Part shown: piece by piece, positions 6,349 to 13,233 of the stretch
Position numbering within the stretch: position 1 is the stretch's first letter
How the letters are laid out: the number at the start of each line of letters is the position of its first letter
The notes under the pieces: generated by a model
The model's input: the letters and a program-made list of their open reading frames with translations, nothing else
Database searches by the model: none
What the model was told of the DNA's origin: nothing
Program-made: the position numbers and the translations under genes
Source of the DNA: PALSA-612 sp035652235
GTDB lineage: Bacteria > Actinomycetota > Thermoleophilia > Gaiellales > Gaiellaceae
NCBI GenBank assembly: GCA_035652235.1
Contig: DASREE010000039.1
Location: forward strand, 1-30,132
Length of the DNA stretch: 30,132 bases
Direction: 5' to 3'

Positions 6349-7485
6349 CTACGACGACGCCGTTACGGCGGGAGTCGTCCCATCTCGGCAAGCCGGACAG
6401 ATCTTCGGCTTCCTACCTCTCGTGCGCACACGGTCGAACCTACCGCCGCACGACGCGCAGACGAGCGTTTCCACGTCGACGGCAGTGGTCGTCGTTGCGA
6501 CGGTTGAGGCCCGTGGCTTTCGCGGCCTCGGCTGCTGCGCGGCGTCGATCTTCGCCGTCGCGTAGGCGATCCGCTTGTGGAGGTCCTCGACGACTTCCGG
6601 CCGAGCTGCGTGGTCGCCGTAGATGGCGATCCCGCGCTCTGCCCACTGTCGTGCAGCCTGCCAGAGCTTCGCCTTCTGACACCGGACTACCGTTTGCCGG
6701 TACATCTCGATCACGGGAATGGCGCCGAACTTGTCGAGGAGGGCAGGTCGGATCGTGACCATCTCCTCGTCGTGCTGAGCGCAGACAGCATCGAAGTCGT
6801 CAAGCGCCGACGGAAGCACTATGCGGCTCCTGTACAGGCGATGCTCCAGCTCGGAGAGCATGTAGTGCCTGTCGATCGGGTCACGTTCGGCCTCAAGGAA
6901 TGATCGCAACTGCTCGATCGCGTTGGCGTCGTTCTCGGAGAGCTGTCGGTACCAGGACAGGTCATAGCTGTCGTCTTCGAGGTCTGTCGCGATCGCCTCG
7001 GAGAACCCGGTTCGGAGGTTGCCGTTCGACGTGTGATGTGGGGCGAGACCGAAGTCGGCTGGGTCGTGATCCAGGAAGACGCCGAGGTATCCGATGCCAT
7101 CGGGGCGCGGGCCGCCGCCGACGATCACGGCGTGGAGGGCGACAAGGTCGTTCGTGCTCGCCTCCATCAGTCGGAGGAGTCCGGGTCGATACGCGGCCGC
7201 GTCGTCGCGTGAGAGGTAGCCGACGACCGTGCCGTCGACCCGAACCTCGATCGCGTTTGGGTCATAGCGGTTGGACGGATCAGGCACCAGGACCGCGTAG
7301 GTTTCGTGGCGCACCGGATGGGGATTGCGACCGCCGATGATCCGCCAAAGCGCCTCCTGGTAGTGGGACTCACCAACGACTTCCAGCGTCTCGTGGCCGG
7401 AATACAGGGTTGCCTGCACCGTGGATATCTGCGGCGCTCGCGTAGACGCTCGTGCGCCGAAGAACCGACTGAGAAGGCCCGCCAT
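6349..7485 (-). CDS. HIRAN-domain protein with C-terminal zinc finger
   Basis: This 378-aa protein carries a HIRAN domain at about residues 33-130: LEVVGESHYQEALWRIIGG..., then RYDPNAIEVRVDGTVVGYLSRDDAAAYRPGL, with the family's characteristic DPNAI-V-G--VGYL core. HIRAN domains bind 3' single-stranded DNA ends in eukaryotic HLTF and occur alone or fused to nucleases in bacterial defence and repair loci. The middle is mostly helical. The C-terminus has CASCGGRF...CPACR, a four-cysteine zinc ribbon (about residues 338-365). GAGGA lies about 11 nt before the ATG. It lies 101 nt downstream of the HigA-like gene on the same strand, so it may be co-transcribed with the toxin-antitoxin pair. A DNA-damage or DNA-end sensing role is inference. 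Confidence 0.78.
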   Translation of the reverse strand: MAGLLSRFFGARASTRAPQISTVQATLYSGHETLEVVGESHYQEALWRIIGGRNPHPVRHETYAVLVPDPSNRYDPNAIEVRVDGTVVGYLSRDDAAAYRPGLLRLMEASTNDLVALHAVIVGGGPRPDGIGYLGVFLDHDPADFGLAPHHTSNGNLRTGFSEAIATDLEDDSYDLSWYRQLSENDANAIEQLRSFLEAERDPIDRHYMLSELEHRLYRSRIVLPSALDDFDAVCAQHDEEMVTIRPALLDKFGAIPVIEMYRQTVVRCQKAKLWQAARQWAERGIAIYGDHAARPEVVEDLHKRIAYATAKIDAAQQPRPRKPRASTVATTTTAVDVETLVCASCGGRFDRVRTRGRKPKICPACRDGTTPAVTASS

Positions 7486-7586
7486 CGTCTTGATCTTCCT
7501 CGGGATCGCGTCTCAGCTCAAGTCGCCGGTGCGCAAGCTCCCGGCCGGCACCAGGTGCGGGGCCCCGGTCTCGAAGCGTGGGCGCC

Positions 7587-8672
7587 CTAGTCGTTGATTT
7601 CTAGACGGTGGCGGAGTTCGTTGCCACGGTGGTTCGGAATTAGTCCGTCATGCTGTAGGCGACCGATCACGATTCCCGCGTCGATTCCAAGCCGGTCGGC
7701 GAACTCAGGGACATCAGTGAGAGTAAGCCACCGAAGGTCGGACTCATGTTCCGGCGGGATCAGGATCCGCGCCGCGAAGCGATCTGCCTCGTCTTCCCAT
7801 ACCTGCGATTCGTCGTCTCTGACTGCCTCTAGCCCTTCGAGGAAGATCTGCTTCTTGCGATGCAGAAGCACGTGCGCAGCTTCATGAAAGAAGCTGAACC
7901 AGAAAACGTCTTCCCATCGGTAGCGAAGGCTCATCTGGACGAGCGCCTTCGTGGGGGAGAGCCACCGCGTGGCGCCGTTGGCCCGCGCACCTCGGAAGGC
8001 TTCAAGTATCACGACCGCGACACCGGCGGCGGCGCAAGTCCTTACAAGCGCCGGCTGCCACTCGCTTGGATCAAGCCGCGTCAGTGCCCGCACTTGATGG
8101 AGTGCATCGTAGAAGCGAGCACTATCGAATGGCTCGACGTCGATGGTTGCTGCCTCGATCTCGCCCGCACGCAGCCAAGTGGCGAGAGCCTTAGTGTCGC
8201 TTTCAACCCGCTGTGACTTCCGGAAGGCAACTGCTGGGTCAGCCCATACCTCAGGACTCGCGATACCGAAGAATCTCAGGAGGTCACGAACGAGATCCGT
8301 TCCTCTGCTCCCGGATGCGATGAAACCGCGCTCTCTCAGCTCGCGTACTGGAAAGCCCTTCGTCCATTCAAGCGCCGTCGTGAGCTCTCGATCCTCTTCT
8401 CGGCGAGCGAGGTCAGCGCGATAGAGCGACTCCCTGTTGAGCCAGAAGGAGGCAGAGACTCCGAACACCTTCTCAAGCCCGAGCGCGAGTTCGGCCGAGA
8501 TCGACGCCGCGCCTTTCACCACCTGGTTGACGTGCTTAAGCGAGACCCCGAGGCGCTGGGCAAGCTCGGTTTGCGTCATGCCGGTCTGGTCGAGCAGGTC
8601 GGCAACAGTCTCGCCGGGCGGGCTGGTGTGGTCGGGCTGGAACGCCCGCGGTGGTGTCATCTGCCTGGGCAT
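7587..8672 (-). CDS. HigA-like antitoxin fused to an ImmA/IrrE metallopeptidase
   Basis: The 361-aa product starts with a Cro/C1-type HTH of the HigA group (PGETVADLLDQTGMTQTELAQRLGVSLKHVNQVVKGAASIS, about residues 22-63), then AFWLNRESLYR, the usual HigA follow-on. A linker leads to a zinc metallopeptidase domain of the ImmA/IrrE type with FHEAAHVLLH (HExxH) near residue 265 and WEDEADRFAARILIP carrying the third ligand. Known ImmA/IrrE proteins cleave HTH repressors after DNA damage or stress signals, so self- or partner-cleavage is possible. I chose the ATG at 8672 because it lies 20 nt after the toxin stop; the open frame continues upstream antisense to the toxin and toward 8864, but that extension is low-complexity. 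A second ATG four codons later has a weak CAGG. Confidence 0.85.
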   Translation of the reverse strand: MPRQMTPPRAFQPDHTSPPGETVADLLDQTGMTQTELAQRLGVSLKHVNQVVKGAASISAELALGLEKVFGVSASFWLNRESLYRADLARREEDRELTTALEWTKGFPVRELRERGFIASGSRGTDLVRDLLRFFGIASPEVWADPAVAFRKSQRVESDTKALATWLRAGEIEAATIDVEPFDSARFYDALHQVRALTRLDPSEWQPALVRTCAAAGVAVVILEAFRGARANGATRWLSPTKALVQMSLRYRWEDVFWFSFFHEAAHVLLHRKKQIFLEGLEAVRDDESQVWEDEADRFAARILIPPEHESDLRWLTLTDVPEFADRLGIDAGIVIGRLQHDGLIPNHRGNELRHRLEIND

Positions 8673-8692
8673 CGGAGTCTGGTCGCGCTCAT

Positions 8693-9016
8693 TTACGAGT
8701 GGTAGTCGACAACTTCGATAACGCAGACAGCCTCCACGAGACTCCAATCGAGTCCGCCGTCGGCTCGATGGATGTCGGAGCCGCTCGGCGTGAGGATCAG
8801 GCGCTTGCCGCCCTCGAGTTCGAGCGCGAGCTGTCCGCGACGGTCGCCGTCGAGTTCGTGACATCGGCCCGGGAGATGGCGGAACTCAGCCAAGGTCGAT
8901 GCGGCGCGCAGGTCCGCGACCCGAGTTATGAGCTTCTTCGCGCACCGGTCTCCGTGCGCGCGGCGCAGTTCCTTCTGCGACTCGAAGAGCCGCTGCAGAC
9001 GAGTCGTTGCGAACAT
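8693..9016 (-). CDS. RelE/HigB-family toxin
   Basis: The 107-aa product has the HigB pattern: a short N-terminal helix (MFATTRLQRLFESQKELRRAHG), RCAKKLITRVADLRAASTLAEF, then HELDGDRRGQLALELEGGKRLILTPSG and a C-terminal strand VCVIEVVDYHS. Family members are ribosome-dependent mRNA interferases neutralised by the downstream HigA protein; toxin-first order is the normal higBA arrangement. The start at 9016 is preferred over an upstream ATG at 9043 because GTGGAG lies 4 nt before it and because the protein then begins like its relatives. It is divergent from the large nuclease/SMC operon and may help keep the island in the population. Confidence 0.8.
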   Translation of the reverse strand: MFATTRLQRLFESQKELRRAHGDRCAKKLITRVADLRAASTLAEFRHLPGRCHELDGDRRGQLALELEGGKRLILTPSGSDIHRADGGLDWSLVEAVCVIEVVDYHS

Positions 9017-9042
9017 GAGCTCCACGCCACCCTGGAAAACCA

Positions 9043-9059
9043 TTTACCGATCTGGTATA
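9043..9059. promoter_or_regulatory. Inverted repeat upstream of the toxin gene, candidate antitoxin operator
   Basis: TTTACC and GGTATA flank a 5-nt centre (GATCT), with a perfect TACC/GGTA core. The AT-rich TATATA next to it is the best -10-like stretch for the minus-strand toxin-antitoxin operon. HigA proteins usually autorepress from such repeats. The assignment rests on symmetry and position. Confidence 0.4.
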
Positions 9060-9172
9060 TAGAACATGCGACCGGGAGCTTACCACGCTGAGGTCGGATC
9101 GTGAAGAAGGAGATCTCGGCGACGTCGCAGGGTTGAAGGGACGAGAGGAGAGACTTAGCGTGCGAGTCGAGT

Positions 9173-9184
9173 TGACCACGGTCA
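9173..9184. promoter_or_regulatory. Small palindrome before the nine-gene operon
   Basis: TGACC-AC-GGTCA is a perfect inverted repeat ending at the NurA-like gene's Shine-Dalgarno (GAGGG, 9185-9189), which precedes the ATG by 5 nt. A possible promoter, TTGAAG (9133-9138) and TTAGCG (9155-9160) with 16-bp spacing, lies upstream. The repeat could be an operator or an mRNA structure limiting translation of the first gene. I see no other strong signal in 9060-9172. Confidence 0.3.
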
Positions 9185-9194
9185 GAGGGCACCT

Positions 9195-10193
9195 ATGAGC
9201 CGCGTCACGCGAGTCGGCTCCCAGTCGGCGCGCGGTCCGCGGGCGATTTTCGTCGAGGACTGGGCTGCTACCTACGGTTCTCCGTATCTGGTACAGGCGG
9301 ACGAGCCGTTGACCGCCGACGTCGAGCTTGTCGAGGACGGCGACCGGCTCGTCGCACATCGTGGGGCGCCCTCTGGCAAAGAGGCGGAGGTCGCCTTCGT
9401 CGACGGAGTCCGTCGCGGAGAGGCATCGCTTTACCAGCATGACTCGGCGACCGGCGCGGTGGCGCACGGTGTCGCCGGCGCCCACGCCTGCGGCGCCGTA
9501 ATCGGTGATGGCGACGCGCTTCGGTTCGGCACGACCCGCGTGCGCCGGCTCGTCATCTGGGGAGCTGGACTCGCGGGAAACCTTCCGTCTGTTCCAGGAG
9601 GCTGGAGGTGGACGTCGGCATCGGTCGCAAGCTCGGCACCCGATGCACCGCTGAAGGAACTACAGACGCGGATGCGCGAGGACGAGGGGCGGCTCGCCGA
9701 GGGCCTCTCGGAGCAGGGCTATTTGGTTGTGATCGACGGGCCTCTGAATTTCGTCCGGAGCCGCGACCTGCCAGTAGTGGGGTACGTCAAAACACACTAC
9801 CGGGCGCTCCTTAGCGAGGAACACCACACGCGAATTCCCGAGCTTCAAGCGGGCGAGCGGACGTCGCTGTTTCGCCTCGGGACCGATCGCTACTCGTGCT
9901 ATCTCCGGTTGGCCGCACGCACCGCGAGGTCGAGCCCGTGGTTCGGGATCGTCCGGCTCGAGGTCCCCCAGTCGCCGGGCCTGGGCGCGGCGGTTCAGGT
10001 TGTAGATCGCGTCGCGGGAACCATTCCGCACTACGCCGGCGTCGCCCATCGCGATCCGCGGGCGCCACAGAACCTGCAGCCGATCGGCGCGCTGGAGACG
10101 CACCTGCGTCACTTGCTCGGCCACGCCGGCCTTGCCGCGCGCGCCGTCCGAGAAGCCGTCGATGCCTTGACCGAATCCGAGGAGGTCATATGA
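9195..10193 (+). CDS. nurA: NurA-like nuclease (DNA end resection)
   Basis: The 332-aa protein matches the NurA domain in layout. A first acidic motif is FVDGVRRGEASLY (Asp70), a second is YLVVIDGPLNF (Asp181), then VVGYVKTHYRALL (Lys199), then a C-terminal part FGIVRLEVP...AVVVDRVAGTIPHYAG-like with HRDPRAPQNLQPIGALETHLRHLLG, which is the family's ending. NurA is a 5'-3' exonuclease and endonuclease that works bound to the hexameric HerA translocase. The next gene is a HerA-like ATPase and overlaps by ATGA (10190-10193), supporting the pairing. GAGGG lies 5 nt before the ATG. It is the first gene of the nine-gene plus-strand cluster. Identification is by motif order, not by database search. 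Confidence 0.82.
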   Translation: MSRVTRVGSQSARGPRAIFVEDWAATYGSPYLVQADEPLTADVELVEDGDRLVAHRGAPSGKEAEVAFVDGVRRGEASLYQHDSATGAVAHGVAGAHACGAVIGDGDALRFGTTRVRRLVIWGAGLAGNLPSVPGGWRWTSASVASSAPDAPLKELQTRMREDEGRLAEGLSEQGYLVVIDGPLNFVRSRDLPVVGYVKTHYRALLSEEHHTRIPELQAGERTSLFRLGTDRYSCYLRLAARTARSSPWFGIVRLEVPQSPGLGAAVQVVDRVAGTIPHYAGVAHRDPRAPQNLQPIGALETHLRHLLGHAGLAARAVREAVDALTESEEVI

Positions 10194-12004
10194 GCAACGT
10201 CGAGACGACGAACGGCGAATCTGCTGTGCCGAGCAGCGGTCTCGGCCTCGTCGACGGTTCGGTTCCGGCCTCGACCCGGCGCTTCTTCGTCGTCCTTGCC
10301 GAGGACGCGGTCGTGCAGCTTGACGAGCTCGTCGTAACGACGCAGACGCTCCCGGACGGAAGAGGGCTGCGCCATTACGGGATCGTCGTTGAAGGGCTCG
10401 GCGAGATCGAAGGCGCCGAGCTTCCCTCCGACACGCATCGGATCGCCGAGGCGAGAACGATGCCCGGCATCACCTCGCGTCGGGTTGAGGTGCAGATCCT
10501 GCGCACTGTTCCCGAGCTCTGGCTTCCGCCGGACCCGGGCGCGCCCGTCGTTCGCGTCGGCGAGGCGGAACGGCGGGAGGCGTTGTTCCTCGACCAGATG
10601 GAGCATCCGCTGCCGGTCGGCCTCGATCAGGCGGAGGATCCGATCTACGCCGACTTCGCCTTCCTGAACGGCGAGAAGGGCGGGCACGCGTCGATCTCCG
10701 GCATCTCCGGCGTGGCGACGAAGACGTCGTATGCCCTCTTCCTCCTCTATGTCTTGTTCGAGACGCCGGAGGGGCGGGCGCTGCTCGGGCCGGCGGCGCC
10801 AGCGACAAGGGCACTCGTCTTCAACGTCAAGGGCGAGGATCTGCTCCACATCGATCGTCCGAATGCGCGCTACGGAGCGCAACCGGATGCCGCGCGCCGC
10901 TGGCAGGCGCTCGGCGTCGCCGAACCGGGCGCGTTCCAGCGCGTGCGGCTGTATGCGCCGCGCTCGCCTCGCTGCCATCGCGGGGCGGTTGCGACCGACA
11001 TCGTCTCGCGCGAAGCAAGCGATGTCCTCGCCTACGGCTGGACGCCGGCGACGTTCATCCGCCAAGGGCTGCTGCGCTTCTGCTTCACCGCGCCCGAGGA
11101 TGCGCGGACGCAGATCTCGTTCGTCGAGCAGCGCGTCCGCGTGCAGCTCGCCCGCTGGGCCTACCCGCTCGAGGGCGAGCGGGGTGCCGTCGTCCTCGCC
11201 GACCCACCGGACGGCTGCTCGTACAACTTCGACCGGATCATCGAGGAGCGCCGCGACCCGAAGCCGGCGGGCGCCGGCACGCCGATCCGAGACTTCTCCG
11301 ATCTCGTCGACTTCCTGACGTCGCGGCTTGCCCCGGACGATCCGCACAGCGATCCGGCTTGGACGGGGAGCGTGCAGGCAAACACACTGATGGCCTTCCT
11401 GCGACGGCTGTACGCGCTCTCGCCGCGGCTCGGCCATCTCGTCACCGTAGGCGTGCATCCGGTCGAACTCGAGGAGCCGGTTACGGTCGTCGACATCCAC
11501 GATCTTCACGACGATGCGCAGCGCTTCGTCGTTGGCGCGCTGCTCTCGCGCGTATTCGAGGAGAAGCAGGGCCTCGGGCGTGAGCCGCTGCGCTTCATCG
11601 TCCTCGACGAGCTGAACAAGTACGCGCCGCGGCAGGGAACGAGTCCGATCAAGGAGCTGCTTGTCGACATCGCCGCCCGCGGCCGTAGCCTCGGCGTGCT
11701 GCTAATCGGTGCGCAGCAGTCGGCCGACGACGTCGACGGGAACATCATTCGCAACGCGGCGCTGAAAGTGGTCGGTCGCCTCGATGCCGGCGAGGCCTCG
11801 GAGTACAAGTTCCTGACGAGCGAGCTGCGCGAGCGGGCGGCGCGGTTCCTGCCGGGAACGATGGTGCTCGATCAGCCGCTGATCCCGGCGCCGCTGCCGT
11901 TGCGCTTCCCGTTCCCAGCGTTCGCGACCTGCGTCGCCGAAGACCAGGGGCCTGGCGGCGAGACGCAGCAGGCCCTTGAGCGGGAAGCGTTCGAGCGGCT
12001 ATGA
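10190..12004 (+). CDS. herA: HerA-like hexameric DNA translocase ATPase
   Basis: The 604-aa protein has an N-terminal beta-rich region like the HAS-barrel of HerA (about residues 30-125), then a DUF87-type motor. The Walker A equivalent is GISGVATKTS (residues 171-180): the Gly before Lys is Thr, so it departs from GxxxxGK[ST]. Walker B is FIVLDELNKYAP near residue 472, followed by LLVDIAARGRSLGVLLIGAQQSADDVD and the sensor-like NAALKVVGRLD. It should pump DNA into the NurA nuclease. The start is the ATG at 10190 with GGAGG four bases upstream and ATGA overlap with the NurA stop; a much longer open frame from 9896 is only read-through over the NurA gene. The stop overlaps the SbcD start (ATGA, 12001-12004), so the four repair-type genes are translationally coupled. 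Confidence 0.87.
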   Translation: MSNVETTNGESAVPSSGLGLVDGSVPASTRRFFVVLAEDAVVQLDELVVTTQTLPDGRGLRHYGIVVEGLGEIEGAELPSDTHRIAEARTMPGITSRRVEVQILRTVPELWLPPDPGAPVVRVGEAERREALFLDQMEHPLPVGLDQAEDPIYADFAFLNGEKGGHASISGISGVATKTSYALFLLYVLFETPEGRALLGPAAPATRALVFNVKGEDLLHIDRPNARYGAQPDAARRWQALGVAEPGAFQRVRLYAPRSPRCHRGAVATDIVSREASDVLAYGWTPATFIRQGLLRFCFTAPEDARTQISFVEQRVRVQLARWAYPLEGERGAVVLADPPDGCSYNFDRIIEERRDPKPAGAGTPIRDFSDLVDFLTSRLAPDDPHSDPAWTGSVQANTLMAFLRRLYALSPRLGHLVTVGVHPVELEEPVTVVDIHDLHDDAQRFVVGALLSRVFEEKQGLGREPLRFIVLDELNKYAPRQGTSPIKELLVDIAARGRSLGVLLIGAQQSADDVDGNIIRNAALKVVGRLDAGEASEYKFLTSELRERAARFLPGTMVLDQPLIPAPLPLRFPFPAFATCVAEDQGPGGETQQALEREAFERL

Positions 12005-13233
12005 GACTGCTCCACATCTCCGACTGGCATCTGGGGCGGATGACCTACCGCCACTCGCGGGCTCCCGACCACGACGCCGTGCTCGAGGAGACGATCGGCT
12101 ACGCCGAGGCGCTGCGACCCCATCTGATCGTTCACACCGGCGATGTCTTCGACGGCTTCCGTCCCGGCTACGAGGAGATGCGGCGCGGGATCGACGCGCT
12201 CCAGGCGTTGGCGGCGATCGCGCCGGTCGTCGTCGTAGCGGGGAACCACGACTCGCCGGCGCTCTTCCGTCTCTTCAACCGGCTACAGGGAGAGGATCGG
12301 CGTATCCACTTCATCGACCAGGCGAGACCGCCGGAAGACGGCGGCGTGCTCGAGTTCGAAGGCCCCGGCGATGAGGTGATCCGGCTGGCGCCGCTTCCGT
12401 TCGTGCACGCGAACCGGATGGTCGAGCGGTTCGAGGATCCGAGTACCTGGATGACGACCTACGCCGACCGCATCCACCTGATCGAGGACGCGCTCGGCCG
12501 CGGCCTTCGCGACGGCTATGACCCGTCGCGGCACATCCTTCTCTTCGCCGCTCACCTGTACGTCACTGGCGCGCACTTCTCCGGCAGCGAACGCTCGCTG
12601 CACGTCAGCGACACCTACGCCTGCAAGCTGGAGCGGTTGCCGCAGGTCTCCTACGCCGCCTTCGGCCATATCCATCAGCCGCAGGCGCTCCCAGGCACGA
12701 CGGTCAATGGGCGGTACGCCGGCTCGCCGATCTGCCTCGACTTCGGCGAGGAGGGCGAGGAGAAGGAGATCGTCATCGTCGAAGCCGAGCCTGGCCGGCC
12801 CGCGGCGGTAACGACGCAGGCGCTGATCGGCGGACGGCCGCTGCGCACGCTGACAGGCACGCTCGAGGAGATCACCGCGCTTGCGCCGACTGTCGGCGAC
12901 GCGATCTGCCGTGTCACGGTTCGTACGGACTCACCGACTGACAACCTCAGCGAGCTGCTGCGCGACCTCTGTCCGGACGCGACGCTCGTAGAGGTCAATG
13001 AGGACTGCGCAGCAACAAGGATCGAGATCGTCGAGGCCGCTTCCGTCGACGCCGAGGCTGAACCGAGCTTCAGCGAACTCTTCCTCACCTACCTGGCCGA
13101 CCGGGGGACTCGCGGCGCCGATGCGAAGCGCGTCCTGAAGCGGTTCGAGGAGCTGCTCGACGCTGTCAACGACGAGACGCTGCCGCGGCTCGCCGATCTC
13201 GACCGTCTTCTCGCCAAGACCAAGAACACCTGA
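12001..13233 (+). CDS. sbcD: SbcD/Mre11-type nuclease subunit
   Basis: This 410-aa calcineurin-like phosphoesterase carries the Mre11 motifs in order: ISDWHLGR (start), IVHTGDVFDGF (about residue 41), VVVAGNHDSPALF (about 80), AAHLYVTGAHFSGSERSL (about 183) and FGHIHQPQ (about 222). These provide the two-metal active site for dsDNA 3'-5' exonuclease and ssDNA endonuclease activity. The C-terminal part is a capping domain plus an acidic helical stretch that normally docks on the SbcC coiled coil. It overlaps the HerA-like gene by 4 nt and SbcC by 1 nt (TGATG). The length is typical of bacterial SbcD. The association with HerA and NurA resembles the archaeal mre11-rad50-herA-nurA operon. Confidence 0.95.
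   Translation: MRLLHISDWHLGRMTYRHSRAPDHDAVLEETIGYAEALRPHLIVHTGDVFDGFRPGYEEMRRGIDALQALAAIAPVVVVAGNHDSPALFRLFNRLQGEDRRIHFIDQARPPEDGGVLEFEGPGDEVIRLAPLPFVHANRMVERFEDPSTWMTTYADRIHLIEDALGRGLRDGYDPSRHILLFAAHLYVTGAHFSGSERSLHVSDTYACKLERLPQVSYAAFGHIHQPQALPGTTVNGRYAGSPICLDFGEEGEEKEIVIVEAEPGRPAAVTTQALIGGRPLRTLTGTLEEITALAPTVGDAICRVTVRTDSPTDNLSELLRDLCPDATLVEVNEDCAATRIEIVEAASVDAEAEPSFSELFLTYLADRGTRGADAKRVLKRFEELLDAVNDETLPRLADLDRLLAKTKNT

Noticed and set aside
8886..9485. Minus-strand open frames between the toxin and the NurA-like gene
   Set aside because: They lack motifs, are antisense to the NurA-like start and span the divergent promoter region.
9896..10189. Upstream extension of the HerA-like frame
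   Set aside because: It covers the end of the NurA-like gene in another frame and is Arg-rich; the ATG at 10190 has GGAGG and the ATGA overlap.
10109..11509. Minus-strand open frame of 466 codons
   Set aside because: It is antisense to the HerA-like gene, without motifs.
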